Assembly: GCA_963971285.1 (NCBI GenBank)
Contig: OZ020244.1
Coordinates: forward strand, 5,580,001-5,644,000
Reading direction: 5' to 3'
Source of the DNA: Astropecten irregularis
Lineage: Eukaryota; Echinodermata; Asteroidea; Paxillosida; Astropectinidae
DNA: 64,000 nucleotides
Shown here: positions 25,101-30,359 of the stretch, one piece after another
How positions within the stretch are numbered: position 1 is the first letter of the stretch
How the letters are laid out: each line of letters starts with the position of its first letter
Notes under the pieces: model-generated
What the model was told of the DNA's origin: nothing
Database searches by the model: none
Seen by the model: only the letters and a program-made list of their open reading frames with translations
Program-made: the position numbers and the translations under genes

Positions 25101-26591
25101 TAAATGTACAGGTTTTTGTAGATGATAAAAGTACATATCTTCACACAAATACATGCCCACCGTGATGATGGTAACCTTGTCAGGGATCATATAGGCCTAG
25201 TCCACTATGTATTTCCAGTGAATTTGGGTCAAAATGCAACATTATTACAAAGTACATTCACAGATGACAAAATGTACAGGGCATTGCATGTACACGAACA
25301 GTATACAAACACATTCATTGTGTAAGCTACATTGTACACGTCCGTACTACTGCAATGTTAAGTACTGTGTTTCAGACTAAGTACACTGTAGGTCAAGCTC
25401 ATGAAACAATTTGCAAGAATTTTATACAATAACACAATTTTAGAAACATAACACCGGGGTAATTGTCAAATTAATCAAACTTCAAGATGCTTGATCAAGT
25501 GCATGTACATGTAGTTGTTATTACAATTCAGTTTACATGTACGTATGTATGTGTACCGGTAGTTAAACCCAGTAGTTGGTCTTTAAGTGCACTGCCTTCA
25601 TTTTCTTTAATATTTTGATAGACTGACACAGCTTCCCACGATTTACTGGAAAATTATTGGGTGATTAAAGTACACAATGTACGTACATGTACGATGTTTG
25701 TATTTGCACGGTGAAGTAGCGCTCGGACAGACCGTGGATCGCAACGGGGCTCAGTACAGATTTTGCGATATAAAGAAAACTTTTTGACATCGCTACAACA
25801 CAAGTACAGAAACTATAGTTACGATTGGTGAGATTGAATAATAGATGTGACTTTTGTGATATTATTAAGATTTTAAGAAGAAAAGTTAAAATAAAGTAAT
25901 TGTTGTGTTGTTTCATTGGAACACCGGAGCGGAAAAAACAGAAACAGAATCCGCTGGCATCGAAACAGCATCCAACATTTCACCCATTCCGACCCAGCCC
26001 TCATTTCAGGCAACTCACTTTCAACCACCATAATTTTCAACCACTTGGCAATTTCAGCTTGTACAGGAGGGCATGAGAAATACTACTGTGTATCATCTGC
26101 ATACACTGTGGTACTCTAAATGGTGTATCTTCATGATCTCATGAAGTAGGAGAATGTAAATGTTTAACAACTAAACAAAAGTTCAAATTAACTGCTTTTG
26201 AGGTAGCATTGCGTATACATACAGCCTGGGATCTGACAGAGAGGTACGATCTGAGCCACTGGAGAGCACTTCCACCGATGCCAATATGACACTGTATGAT
26301 GTAGTCTGTCCAGAATGCTCTGCTCAGATCCAGCATGATGAGACCAACGACCTTCCAGTTCATTGAACTATGCATGCAGGCTGAAATGTTTTGTAGGTGT
26401 TGGAATCACAAAATTCACAAACATGTAAAACTGACCTTTTGTTGTGGAGTAGATTGACTCGGTTGTGCATTCTCAGTTTTACGTTTCTTGGATGCTTGGG
26501 AGACACCTTCCAGTGAAGATGATGAGGATGCTTTCTCTTCATTCCTCAATCGTTTAGTTGCTTGTTTACTTGTCTCTTTATGCTTGGCCAT
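960..26591 (-). CDS. Class II CPD photolyase (deoxyribodipyrimidine photo-lyase), nine exons, 3' end off the left edge
   Basis: Predicted FAD-dependent enzyme that splits UV-induced cyclobutane pyrimidine dimers with blue or near-UV light, acting in the nucleus. Nine exons join without a break into 486 codons plus one base: 26436-26591, 20571-20754, 17071-17216, 7381-7560, 5821-5979, 5125-5323, 4038-4190, 2967-3088 and 960-1119. All introns seen are GT-AG and phases match at every junction. Class II hallmarks: [18 protein letters not shown] across exons 2/3, [17 protein letters not shown] across exons 6/7, the family signature [19 protein letters not shown] in exon 7, and [16 protein letters not shown] in exon 9. 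The start (26591, context GAAATGG) opens a basic Lys/Ser-rich N-terminus typical of eukaryotic members. The expected C-terminal block (CMWSICG-like) was not found in 1-957, so roughly 50 residues should lie outside the window. Class II rather than class I or cryptochrome is clear from the signatures. Confidence 0.95.
1395..1640 (+). repeat. tRNA-derived SINE copy (family 1), internally deleted
   Basis: Contains a B-box-like GGTTCGAATCCCGCTCCAGT and the flanks TTAAAAAGC..ATCCTCAAAGAG and CGAACAAAGATAATTGAC. The same pieces occur in the copy at 26680-27121. The A-box part of the tRNA-like head is missing here, so this is a damaged retroposon, not a tRNA gene. Confidence 0.6.
2129..2492 (-). mobile_element. 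TTAA-flanked MITE, copy 2 (complete)
   Basis: TTAA at 2125-2128 and 2493-2496 flank a 364-bp non-coding element. Imperfect terminal inverted repeats are AAGTAGTATCGTACTTTGG on the left and CCAAAGTATGATATTACCT on the right. The body is the reverse complement of copies 1 and 4. A TTAA duplication is the classic piggyBac-superfamily footprint; classification from that footprint is inference. Confidence 0.7.
2967..3088 (-). CDS. Photolyase exon 8
   Basis: 122 nt between acceptor GTGATGCAG and donor GTAAAAATATT. Encodes [39 protein letters not shown]. The phrase [10 protein letters not shown] leads directly into the [11 protein letters not shown] of exon 9 in class II enzymes. Ends in phase 0. 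Confidence 0.94.
3133..3945 (+). repeat. 10-bp tandem array (TCATCACAAG)n in a photolyase intron
   Basis: About 800 bp of TCATCACAAG with frequent variants (CAGCACAAG, CAGTACAAG, CAGCGCAAG, CATCACACG). It lies wholly in the intron between exons 8 and 7, beginning about 45 bp upstream of the exon 8 acceptor. Variant units occur in short runs, as expected from local slippage or unequal exchange. Confidence 0.95.
4038..4190 (-). CDS. Photolyase exon 7 (FAD domain, family signature)
   Basis: 153 nt between acceptor TTTCTTTCAG and donor GTAGGATTAG. Encodes [19 protein letters not shown] and the diagnostic [19 protein letters not shown]. Phase 1 at both ends. Flanking introns contain the 10-bp tandem array (left) and the 16-bp tandem array (right). 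Confidence 0.96.
4255..4592 (+). repeat. 16-bp tandem array (CACTTCACCCATTTGC)n in a photolyase intron
   Basis: About 21 head-to-tail copies of a 16-bp unit in the intron between exons 7 and 6. Since 16 is not a multiple of three and no unit carries a stop, all three forward frames stay open and spell the same 16-residue peptide period. This explains three overlapping open frames here; none is a gene. Confidence 0.95.
4645..4880 (-). repeat. tRNA-derived SINE (family 2), copy 1
   Basis: On the minus strand a tRNA-like B-box (GTGGTTTCGAATCCAGCCAT) is followed by a body containing CTTAGGCAAGACGC and CACCCAGATGTAAATGGGTA. The whole arrangement is repeated at 6265-6475. The adjacent GGGCCCAATTTCATGGCTCT (4869-4888) is the repeat also seen near base 200. 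Confidence 0.65.
5125..5323 (-). CDS. Photolyase exon 6 (FAD-binding domain, first part)
   Basis: 199 nt between acceptor GATTGTCCAG and donor GTAAGTGTG. Encodes [38 protein letters not shown] and SPWLHF. The Ser/Asn-rich [13 protein letters not shown] segment contributes to FAD binding in this family. It ends in phase 1 with the first base of the following Gly codon. Confidence 0.95.
5821..5979 (-). CDS. Photolyase exon 5
   Basis: 53 codons between acceptor TTTATGCAG and donor GTAGGTCT. The text [20 protein letters not shown] and [20 protein letters not shown] is the linker into the helical FAD domain; VDAHN(I/V)VP is near-invariant in class II photolyases. Phase 0 at both ends. Confidence 0.95.
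6265..6475 (-). repeat. tRNA-derived SINE (family 2), copy 2
   Basis: Same order of elements as the 4645-4880 copy: CAGGTACCCATTTACACCTG, GCGACAAAACATCTTGCCTA, then a degenerate minus-strand B-box (GCGGGTTCAAATCCACC). It lies in the intron between exons 5 and 4 of the photolyase. Divergence between the copies shows separate, old insertions. Confidence 0.65.
7381..7560 (-). CDS. Photolyase exon 4
   Basis: Exactly 60 codons between acceptor ATATCTTAG (preceded by a T-rich tract) and donor GTAACTT. Carries [28 protein letters not shown] and [10 protein letters not shown], which form the end of the alpha/beta domain in this family. Phase 0 at both ends. Confidence 0.94.
7701..7729. repeat. GAAGGCTTC palindrome at the Penelope RT break
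   Basis: TCGAAGGCTTCGAAGGCTTC followed by AGCCTTCGA: overlapping palindromes built from CGAAGGCTTCG. It sits exactly where the reverse transcriptase reading frame ends. It may mark the recombination or termination point that truncated the element (inference). Confidence 0.5.
7719..8806 (-). pseudogene. Penelope-like element reverse transcriptase, truncated after RT motif A
   Basis: Two overlapping minus-strand frames (8492-8806 and 7719-8510) joined by a frameshift near 8505. The first has a Lys-rich start and [13 protein letters not shown], typical of Penelope-like N-termini. The second has [50 protein letters not shown] and the catalytic motif [19 protein letters not shown]. Motif C (the YADD-type loop), the thumb and any GIY-YIG endonuclease are absent. 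The reading stops at 7719 beside a palindrome. The element lies in photolyase intron 3 in the same orientation as the gene and is surely inactive. Assignment to the Penelope order is firm; the subfamily is not. Confidence 0.85.
9448..10103 (-). pseudogene. Upstream ORF region, probably the 5' part of the Penelope-like element
   Basis: Two adjacent minus-strand frames (9642-10103 and 9448-9660). The first begins with an acidic stretch ([19 protein letters not shown]), then a basic Lys/Asn run and a helical segment around [20 protein letters not shown]; the second is helical ([18 protein letters not shown]). They point the same way as the reverse transcriptase about 640 bp downstream. No recognised domain or catalytic motif is seen. 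Membership of the Penelope element is inferred from orientation and proximity; they could also be remnants of a different element. Confidence 0.4.
10105..11384. other. No recognisable gene; simple G-rich tract at 10715-10733
   Basis: Non-coding intronic sequence with only short chance open frames. The visible feature is the G-run near 10715-10733 followed by TTGGTTGGTTTGG. Nothing else could be assigned. Confidence 0.5.
11389..13400 (-). pseudogene. LINE (non-LTR retrotransposon, jockey/CR1-type) remnant with endonuclease end and RT
   Basis: Endonuclease part (about 12750-13360): [21 protein letters not shown] and [16 protein letters not shown]. Then a linker and [13 protein letters not shown] (12400-12460), the start of the RT domain. 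After a non-homologous gap (11890-12395), RT resumes with [20 protein letters not shown] and [20 protein letters not shown]. The FADD motif is read in a shifted frame near 11440-11470, followed by [11 protein letters not shown]. The gap is partly filled by another LINE 3' end on the plus strand. Frameshifts and stops show a dead copy. It lies in photolyase intron 3. Confidence 0.85.
12035..12206 (+). mobile_element. 3' end of a second LINE, with (TGAAC)n tail
   Basis: The G/C palindrome GGGGTCCCCAGTCC...TTGGGGACCTCC is followed by a short T-rich UTR and the terminal repeat GAACTGAACTGAACTGAA. This architecture is typical of CR1/L2-type LINE 3' ends, which finish in short tandem repeats rather than poly(A). 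It is 5'-truncated and inserted, on the opposite strand, into the LINE remnant around it. Confidence 0.6.
14536..14544. repeat. Target site duplication, left copy (GCCACATGT)
   Basis: Perfect 9-bp match with 15546-15554. Removing the element and one copy restores DIRS coding continuity ([13 protein letters not shown] on the minus strand), which confirms the boundaries. Confidence 0.9.
14545..15545. mobile_element. 1,001-bp MULE-like non-autonomous element with long TIRs and 9-bp target duplication
   Basis: Begins TAGTCTTGG and ends CCAAGACTA. About 130 bp at each end are imperfect inverted repeats (shared blocks TACTCGAAC, ATCCGCAC, ACGTACGCAC/CGTACGTAC, CAGTCTTGG...TCGTGTAA). Each end is itself partly palindromic. 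Immediately outside, GCCACATGT is present at 14536-14544 and again at 15546-15554. The middle has no coding capacity. A 9-bp duplication plus long TIRs fits the Mutator superfamily. The insertion splits the DIRS RNase H. Confidence 0.88.
15546..15554. repeat. Target site duplication, right copy (GCCACATGT)
   Basis: Identical to 14536-14544 and directly adjacent to the terminal CCAAGACTA of the element. Confidence 0.9.
16111..16725. other. No recognisable gene beyond the DIRS remnant
   Basis: Open frames exist on both strands (minus 16157-16396, plus 16200-16508) but show no known domain. This could be diverged 5' DIRS sequence or unrelated intron. An AT-rich stretch occupies the right half. 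Confidence 0.4.
16731..16941. mobile_element. Probable small MITE with G18/C21 inverted homopolymer runs
   Basis: Starts CAGTTGCGGATCC and has a degenerate inverted end near GCATCCGTTGCTAG. Inside, GGGT plus 18 G (16750-16767) is separated by a short GC-rich loop from 21 C (16781-16801), giving a very stable potential hairpin. Small elements with CGGATCC-containing termini are common in marine animals (general knowledge). No clear target duplication was found, so the limits are tentative. Confidence 0.4.
17071..17216 (-). CDS. Photolyase exon 3 (N-terminal alpha/beta domain)
   Basis: Acceptor TTTGCAG, donor GTGGGTAC, 146 nt. It completes the Asp codon split by the intron and continues [20 protein letters not shown] and [20 protein letters not shown], both highly typical of class II photolyases. 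It ends in phase 0. The next intron (7561-17070, 9.5 kb) is the largest and holds the Penelope, LINE and DIRS remnants. Confidence 0.95.
17398..17605 (+). repeat. Short dispersed repeats of GTGACTGACAGGACA
   Basis: Four degenerate copies (GTGACCGACAGGACAAATG, GTGAATGGCAGGACAAA, GTGACTGACGGGACA, GTGACTGACAGGACA) within about 190 bp of photolyase intron 2. No function is apparent. Confidence 0.55.
18197..18238. repeat. Strong hairpin GGTGGTAGT8CG / CGA7CTACCACC
   Basis: A near-perfect inverted repeat with 17-18-bp arms and a loop of about 7 bases in intron 2. Possibly a remnant of a short foldback element. Confidence 0.6.
18505..18690 (-). mobile_element. TTAA MITE, copy 3 (partial)
   Basis: GTTAAAGGTA at the left end, then CAGAAATGTTCACAGATTTAC, GATGGTGATGGTAGAAACA and ATTAGTAAAGC, all shared with the complete copy at 2129-2492. 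The right half is lost. Confidence 0.5.
19405..19555. repeat. Cluster of CCAACTCGTAC / GTACGAGTTGG repeats with a 20-bp palindrome
   Basis: ACCAACTCGTACGAGTTGGT at 19454-19473 is a perfect 20-bp palindrome. It sits inside a longer imperfect one (CACTGACCAACTTGT ... TTGGTCAGTGTACAAGTTGG). Further copies of GTATGAGTTG follow. It may be a decayed foldback element or a small tandem repeat. Confidence 0.5.
19556..20560. other. Photolyase intron 2 sequence, nothing recognised
   Basis: AT-rich non-coding sequence. Open frames at 20130-20472 on the plus strand have no recognisable domain and overlap nothing conserved. Confidence 0.5.
20571..20754 (-). CDS. Photolyase exon 2 (start of the antenna-binding alpha/beta domain)
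   Basis: Acceptor TTCACAG, then 61 codons plus one base, donor GTTTGTCAG. It contains RVRVLSDV and the beginning of the class II motif [10 protein letters not shown]. Because exon 1 ends in phase 0 and exon 3 starts in phase 1, the frame is continuous. A LINE remnant lies about 240 bp upstream in intron 1. Confidence 0.93.
20993..22215 (-). pseudogene. CR1/L2-type LINE remnant (RT and C-terminal domain)
   Basis: Minus-strand RT pieces: [20 protein letters not shown] and [16 protein letters not shown] (about 22060-22215), [50 protein letters not shown] (21701-22051). A shifted segment has [13 protein letters not shown] sequence around 21440. The C-terminal domain at 20993-21427 has [40 protein letters not shown] and [10 protein letters not shown]. 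All are typical of CR1/L2 polyproteins. The endonuclease is missing (5' truncation) and frames are broken. It lies in photolyase intron 1, same orientation as the gene. Confidence 0.88.
22650..22805 (+). pseudogene. BED-type zinc finger fragment of a DNA transposon
   Basis: Near 22736-22800 the plus strand reads [21 protein letters not shown]: the C-x2-C and H-x-to-H spacing with a GTSAM-H-x-H-M core of BED fingers, as found at the N-terminus of hAT-like transposases. A stop precedes it and the frame ends directly after it. No DDE domain follows. Confidence 0.45.
22806..23919. other. No recognisable gene; purine-rich tract 23360-23900
   Basis: The plus strand from about 23400 to 23900 is strongly A/G-biased, so the minus strand holds long Pro/Ser/Phe-rich open frames (for example 23301-23915). 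These have low complexity and no domain, and are judged to be composition artefacts. Confidence 0.5.
23920..24907 (+). pseudogene. piggyBac-type transposase relic
   Basis: Pieces read in different plus-strand frames follow the order of a piggyBac (PGBD-like) transposase: an acidic lead with [10 protein letters not shown], then [20 protein letters not shown] and [31 protein letters not shown] (first catalytic Asp), [30 protein letters not shown] (second Asp), and [15 protein letters not shown] (third Asp region). Multiple stops and frameshifts and a run of over 20 C near 24340-24360 interrupt it. It cannot make active protein. Its presence fits the TTAA-flanked MITEs in this window. Confidence 0.75.
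24910..25950. other. Photolyase intron 1 sequence, nothing recognised
   Basis: AT-rich, with many ACATGTA-type words (for example 25500-25560, 25680-25695). No gene or repeat family could be assigned. Confidence 0.5.
25960..26375 (-). pseudogene. Short CR1-like LINE RT fragment next to photolyase exon 1
   Basis: Minus-strand pieces: [32 protein letters not shown] (26139-26375) and, in another frame at about 26030-26120, VYADDTQ, followed by a stop and YFSCP. These are the palm motifs A and C of a non-LTR RT. Only about 400 bp survive, ending 60 bp from the exon 1 donor. Confidence 0.65.
26436..26591 (-). CDS. Photolyase exon 1 (start codon, basic N-terminus)
   Basis: 52 codons from ATG at 26591 to CAACAAAAG, followed by the donor GTCAGT. 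The peptide is rich in Lys, Ser and Gln (for example [15 protein letters not shown]). It has no domain and looks like a nuclear-targeting, disordered leader (inference). It ends in phase 0. A 5' UTR presumably lies just to the right, but no TATA or other promoter motif can be assigned with confidence. Confidence 0.85.
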
Positions 26592-26679
26592 TTCTATTAA
26601 TTATAAAAAATAATCATCAAATAACAACGAGGAAAACTGACTGGATTAATCTTATGTCAATGAAAGGTGAACAAAGCAA

Positions 26680-27121
26680 AATTGACTGGAGCGGGATTAG
26701 AACCCACAACCGGTTGTGAGTGTTGGTACATGTAGCTCAGCTCCGGTGGTAGAGCATCGGTACAATATTCCTGGGTCACAGTTTTGAATGCTGCAACCTG
26801 AGAACGGTGCATGGGGGATCACTCAAAGAGGATAAGGCTTTTTAATACGGTTATTTAATGATTATATTAACTGCCGAACGAGCAAAGATAATTGACTACC
26901 GTATTTGGGACACCACCAACATAGGGCTGAATAGCTCAGTTGGCAGAGCACAAGTACGGTACTCAGGAGGTTGCTGGTTCGAATCCCGCTCTAGTCAATT
27001 TTTCTTGGATCACTTTTCAATGACTTTAATTTCAGTCAGTTTTCTTTGTGGTTATTTGATGATTATATTAATTAAAAAGCCGTATCCTCTTTGAGTCATT
27101 CCCTATGTACCGTTCTCATGT
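26680..27121 (+). repeat. tRNA-derived SINE (family 1) in an inverted-repeat arrangement
   Basis: A plus-strand tRNA-like unit at 26921-26997 has an A-box (TAGCTCAGTTGGCAGAGCA) and a B-box (GGTTCGAATCCCGCTCTAGT). It is flanked by inverted copies of about 60 bp: GAGAACGGTGCATGG...AGAGGATAAGGC at 26802-26850 and GCCGTATCCTCT...ACCGTTCTCATG at 27078-27121. A second, degenerate tRNA-like piece lies at 26690-26790. No intact cloverleaf with a matching acceptor stem is visible, so this is a retroposon foldback rather than a tRNA gene. Confidence 0.6.
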
Positions 27122-27127
27122 TATAGA

Positions 27128-27215
27128 TATAGTCTTGGTTCCAAGACGTACCTGGGTGTACGTGTGTATGCAAGTGCGGTCAATAGAGGGCCGCGCAATG
27201 TGACAAACTGCAGGG
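27128..27215. repeat. Solo terminus related to the MULE-like element
   Basis: TATAGTCTTGGTTCCAAGAC followed by GTGTACGTGTGTATGCAAGTGCGG resembles the terminus at 14545-14640. No partner terminus is seen nearby, so this may be a broken copy of the same family. Confidence 0.45.
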
Positions 27216-27354
27216 AATACTGGATTGCAACTAACATCTTGGATATCTTGCATTTGAGGGCGGGGACAGATTATGGTAATAACGCACAGCGCATATGACG
27301 TATGGTGATTAATAAATTATGCAAAATGCCGGCTACAGGAATTAATGAGACAAA

Positions 27355-28125
27355 CATAAAAAATTGGCGTCATACGAAATGATTTTGCAAATACAAAATT
27401 ATTTTGAGAATACAAAACCATTTCACCGATATTATGATTTTGCGAATACGAAATTACTTTGAGAATACAACATCATTTCAACGATACGAAATGATTTTGC
27501 AAAATTATACGAAATTAATACGAGAATACAAAATCATTTCAGTGAAACAAAATGATTTTGCGAATACGAAATGATTTTGAGAATACGACATCATTTCAGT
27601 GATACAAAATGGTTTCAAGAACAAGAATGGTTTGTACAATGTACTTGTGTCACTTGTGGGCGGCAGATTTTGCACAAAATATGCCGTTTCTACCTCTTGG
27701 GATTGTAAATTTGCGATTATTAAAACCTCTTGAACTAATGAACATTTTCCTGCGATTTACCGTTCTGAGAAATGTAATTTTTGCAAGAACTGCTTTACAT
27801 ACATGTAAATGCACGACAGCGCGATACATGGAGTTCGTATTAATGAGACAAACATACAAAATTGCATCATCAGAATTAAAGCTGTAAAGTACAACAACCA
27901 TGGGGAACATGTTACAACAAAGCCCTGGCGTTTGCATGCTGCCATCTTGGTCAATTCATTCCCTTATGAAGACATTGCCATAGGCGACAACATAATTATA
28001 ATTAGAATGATGATGTTGGAGGACGCGGAATTTGAGATGATTTTGCGAATACAAAAAAATCATTTCAACTATACAAAATGATTTTGCAAATTATACGAAA
28101 TTAATTTGAGAATACAAAACCACTT
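27355..28125. repeat. Interrupted repeats of GAAATGATTTTGCGAATAC / TTTTGAGAATACAAAA
   Basis: About 250 bp of alternating ATGATTTTGCGAATACGAAA and TTTTGAGAATACAAAATCAT motifs at 27355-27610, with the same motifs again at 28035-28125, flank a non-repetitive middle. The phrase TTAATGAGACAAACATA occurs at 27342 and 27840, suggesting duplication of a larger segment. Confidence 0.6.
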
Positions 28126-28139
28126 TGTTTCCGGCATTA

Positions 28140-28249
28140 CCTCAGTTTAGTACACTCAGGTTAGCTGGTACCGAGACCCAGTCGTATTTAGTTAAGTTAG
28201 TTTACTGTAGAAGCTGGATACCAGCTACCCTGAGTGTACTAAACTGAGG
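28140..28249. mobile_element. 110-bp foldback element flanked by TA (mariner/Tc1-like MITE)
   Basis: Arms of about 31 bp are nearly perfect inverted repeats: CCTCAGTTTAGTACACTC on the left, GAGTGTACTAAACTGAGG on the right. TA dinucleotides at 28138-28139 and 28250-28251 fit a Tc1/mariner target duplication. It has no coding capacity. Confidence 0.65.
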
Positions 28250-28592
28250 TAGGCCTAACCCCTTATTAATTTGTATTTCCTTTATTTTATCGTACCAAGA
28301 TGACCCCTAGGCCTTACCCCAGGCATGAGAATGGGTGATGGTAAAAAAGCAGGAAAATATGGAAGTCCCAAATTCGTGTGCGAAGCACACGACACGCGCG
28401 CAGCGCGTTACGGCGGGGGTCCAGGGCCCGCTTAAGGGCCCTGGAAGCTCTGGGTATCTTAGATGCTCTATGGTGGTCTCTGATGCATTCCTGACACCTA
28501 TTTTCCCAGTTAGAAGTGAGCTTCTCTGTTAAATTTTTTTATCTTTCCTTTTTGTTGAATGGCTTTTTAGGGTATTAAATTCATGATTTTAA

Positions 28593-28916
28593 AGGTAATA
28601 TCATACTTTGGTTTTTGTCAAAGAAATACAGATTATGGGCACAAAAAAAACAATATCAATTTTTCATCTGTGAAAATTTCAGTCCCATACGGAGGCCACT
28701 TTTTGAGAGAACAGTGAAAAACGGCCACAGTAGCTTAGGCTATTAATTGTATTATCTTTAAAAATAAACGATCAAAAAATAATGTTGGTCTTTGGTTTTA
28801 CTGTTTTCTGGATAAATAGAGCATTTCAGGCAGAAAAAAATGTAATGGTATGTTTCTACCATCTTTATATCTTTATATGTTTTGGTATAATTATGCTACC
28901 AAAGTATGATATTACC
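28593..28916 (+). mobile_element. TTAA MITE, copy 4 (complete, best TIRs)
   Basis: TTAA at 28589-28592 and 28917-28920 flank a 324-bp element with inverted ends AGGTAATATCATACTTTGGT and ACCAAAGTATGATATTACC. The internal sequence matches copies 1 and 2. It is nested in the hAT-like element, so it inserted later. Confidence 0.75.
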
Positions 28917-29066
28917 TTAAAACTTCGCCTCTTTCGTAACAGGCTCTTTTGTTCCGCTTTTTGCTAGAATGTTTCTGTAATAATGCAGTCATACCAGAGG
29001 CAGAGCTTCCACATTTTTAACGTTGTTTGATGGTGACACGACACTCACGACAGCATTCGAAAAATT

Positions 29067-29236
29067 CATCGCCTGCGTGAAGTTTTCGGAAACAATCTCC
29101 GATTAAAATGCTGATATAGAAAACCTTCCAACAAGACCTGATCACCAATTTCAGTTTCATTTGTTTTGACAGTTGTATCAATTTCTTTCACATCAACAGC
29201 GGATCCACGCTGGACGTACGAAACATTAGGCGCCAT
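29067..29236 (-). other. Exon-like short ORF with promoter-like upstream sequence
   Basis: An ATG at 29236 opens a 56-codon frame with ordinary protein-like composition (MAPNVSYVQRGSAVDVKEID, then ETEIGDQVLLEGFLYQHF). About 170 bp upstream on the minus strand is a CpG-rich segment with TATATTTTTATG. The helix around QVLLEGFLYQHF is loosely reminiscent of Bcl-2/Bak-type proteins, but this is a weak resemblance. The frame ends at a stop with no convincing GT donor before it, although a GTGAGT lies about 15 bp further. It could be a captured first exon, a decayed host gene, or chance. Confidence 0.3.
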
Positions 29237-29249
29237 GTTGAAAACAAAC

Positions 29250-29850
29250 TCGCCTAGCCTGTGTACAACGTGGTTGGATAGACTCGACAATAAGTCGGTT
29301 CTCCATACAGTGCATCCATTATCACGCGTGCACAACACGCACAAACTGGGGCAGTTCATTGCAGCCAGTCTACTACGGAACGTAGTGAGATTGTACAGTG
29401 ATCGCTGCATAAAAATATAGACTTCGCCCGCCGCGCCGTGCGTAAAACGAAACTTCAACGTGCACTTCTAAAACAAGTTCTCCTTACATCCGTTGATGTC
29501 AACATTCAGCAGGGCATGTTGGGGATATTGGGGGAAGCCTACACATGTTGTAAGCAAACTCGCCTGTGTACAACGTGGTTGGATAGACTTGATAGTAAGT
29601 CGGTTCTCCGTCCAGCGCTAGCATTGTGCATCCATTATCACGCGTGCACAATACGCACAAACTGGGGCAGTTCATTGCAGCCAGTCTACTACGGAACGTA
29701 GTGAGAATTTGTACAGCGACCGCTGCATAATATAGACTTCGCCCGCCGCGCCGTACGTAAAATGAATCGTTGGACATGCACTTCTTATACAATTCTCCTT
29801 ACATCCGTTGATGTCAGTATTCGGCAGGGCACGTTGGGGATGTTGGGGAA
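29250..29850. repeat. Direct tandem duplication of a ~300-bp promoter-like segment
   Basis: Copy 1 (about 29250-29530) and copy 2 (about 29560-29850) share TGTGTACAACGTGGTTGGAT, CATCCATTATCACGCGTGCA, ACGCACAAACTGGGGCAGTT, ATATAGACTTCGCCCGCCGC and CTCCTTACATCCGTTGATGT in the same order. Divergence is modest, with small indels. Only copy 1 runs into the exon-like ORF. Confidence 0.85.
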
Positions 29851-30105
29851 AAGAAATGACACGGACACGTGCAATAATAAAGCTAGTATAAACACCCTTT
29901 TTTATCGGGCATCAATCAAATAGATCGGCACATTTAACACTTTTCCCCTTCATTTTATGACCTTACCATATACCACCTACCCCCCGATTTTTAATCCAAA
30001 TTCACACTGAACTCGGAGACCACATATTTTGAAGTGAAAATTCCGGAATTCCGGAAAAATCCGGAAGATTCTCATGCCTGTTACCCCCATAGTGGTCTCC
30101 CTTGA

Positions 30106-30353
30106 AAGAATTCCACTGACGGCCATGACGGAAACAGGGTTATTTCCTCCAAGAGTTAACTTATTTGATGCAAGTCATGATGAACTTCTATCTCAGGAGT
30201 GAAAACTGGGGTAGCTTATCTAAAAAGTGAGATATTCCGGGGTTTTTTACCAACAATTATACACTTCGAATGCAGCGGTAGCCATTCTTAACAAAACGCC
30301 CTCTGTTGGTCCCATAGGTTTGTGCACAAGTCACGGCCGTCAGTGGAATTCTT
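30106..30353. mobile_element. ~248-bp element with inverted ends AAGAATTCCACTGACGGCC
   Basis: Left end AAGAATTCCACTGACGGCCA and right end GGCCGTCAGTGGAATTCTT are inverted copies. The centre is non-coding. No clear target duplication could be found, so superfamily is undetermined. Confidence 0.6.
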
Positions 30354-30359
30354 GCCGTG

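Larger units (their letters stand above)
28320..30080. mobile_element. hAT-like non-autonomous element (~1.76 kb)
   Basis: CAGGCATGAGAAT at 28320 is matched by its reverse complement ATTCTCATGCCTG ending at 30080. TTACCCC lies immediately outside both ends, compatible with a (slightly eroded) 7-8-bp target duplication. The left subterminal part has a GC-rich hairpin (GGTCCAGGGCCCGC ... GCGGGCCC-like, GCGCGCAGCGCG). No transposase is present. It contains a younger TTAA MITE (28593-28916) and a duplicated promoter-like segment with an exon-like ORF. Confidence 0.6.

Noticed and set aside
29499..29792. Second gene copy at the tandem duplication
   Set aside because: The second copy repeats only the promoter-like part; the exon-like frame with the ATG is absent.
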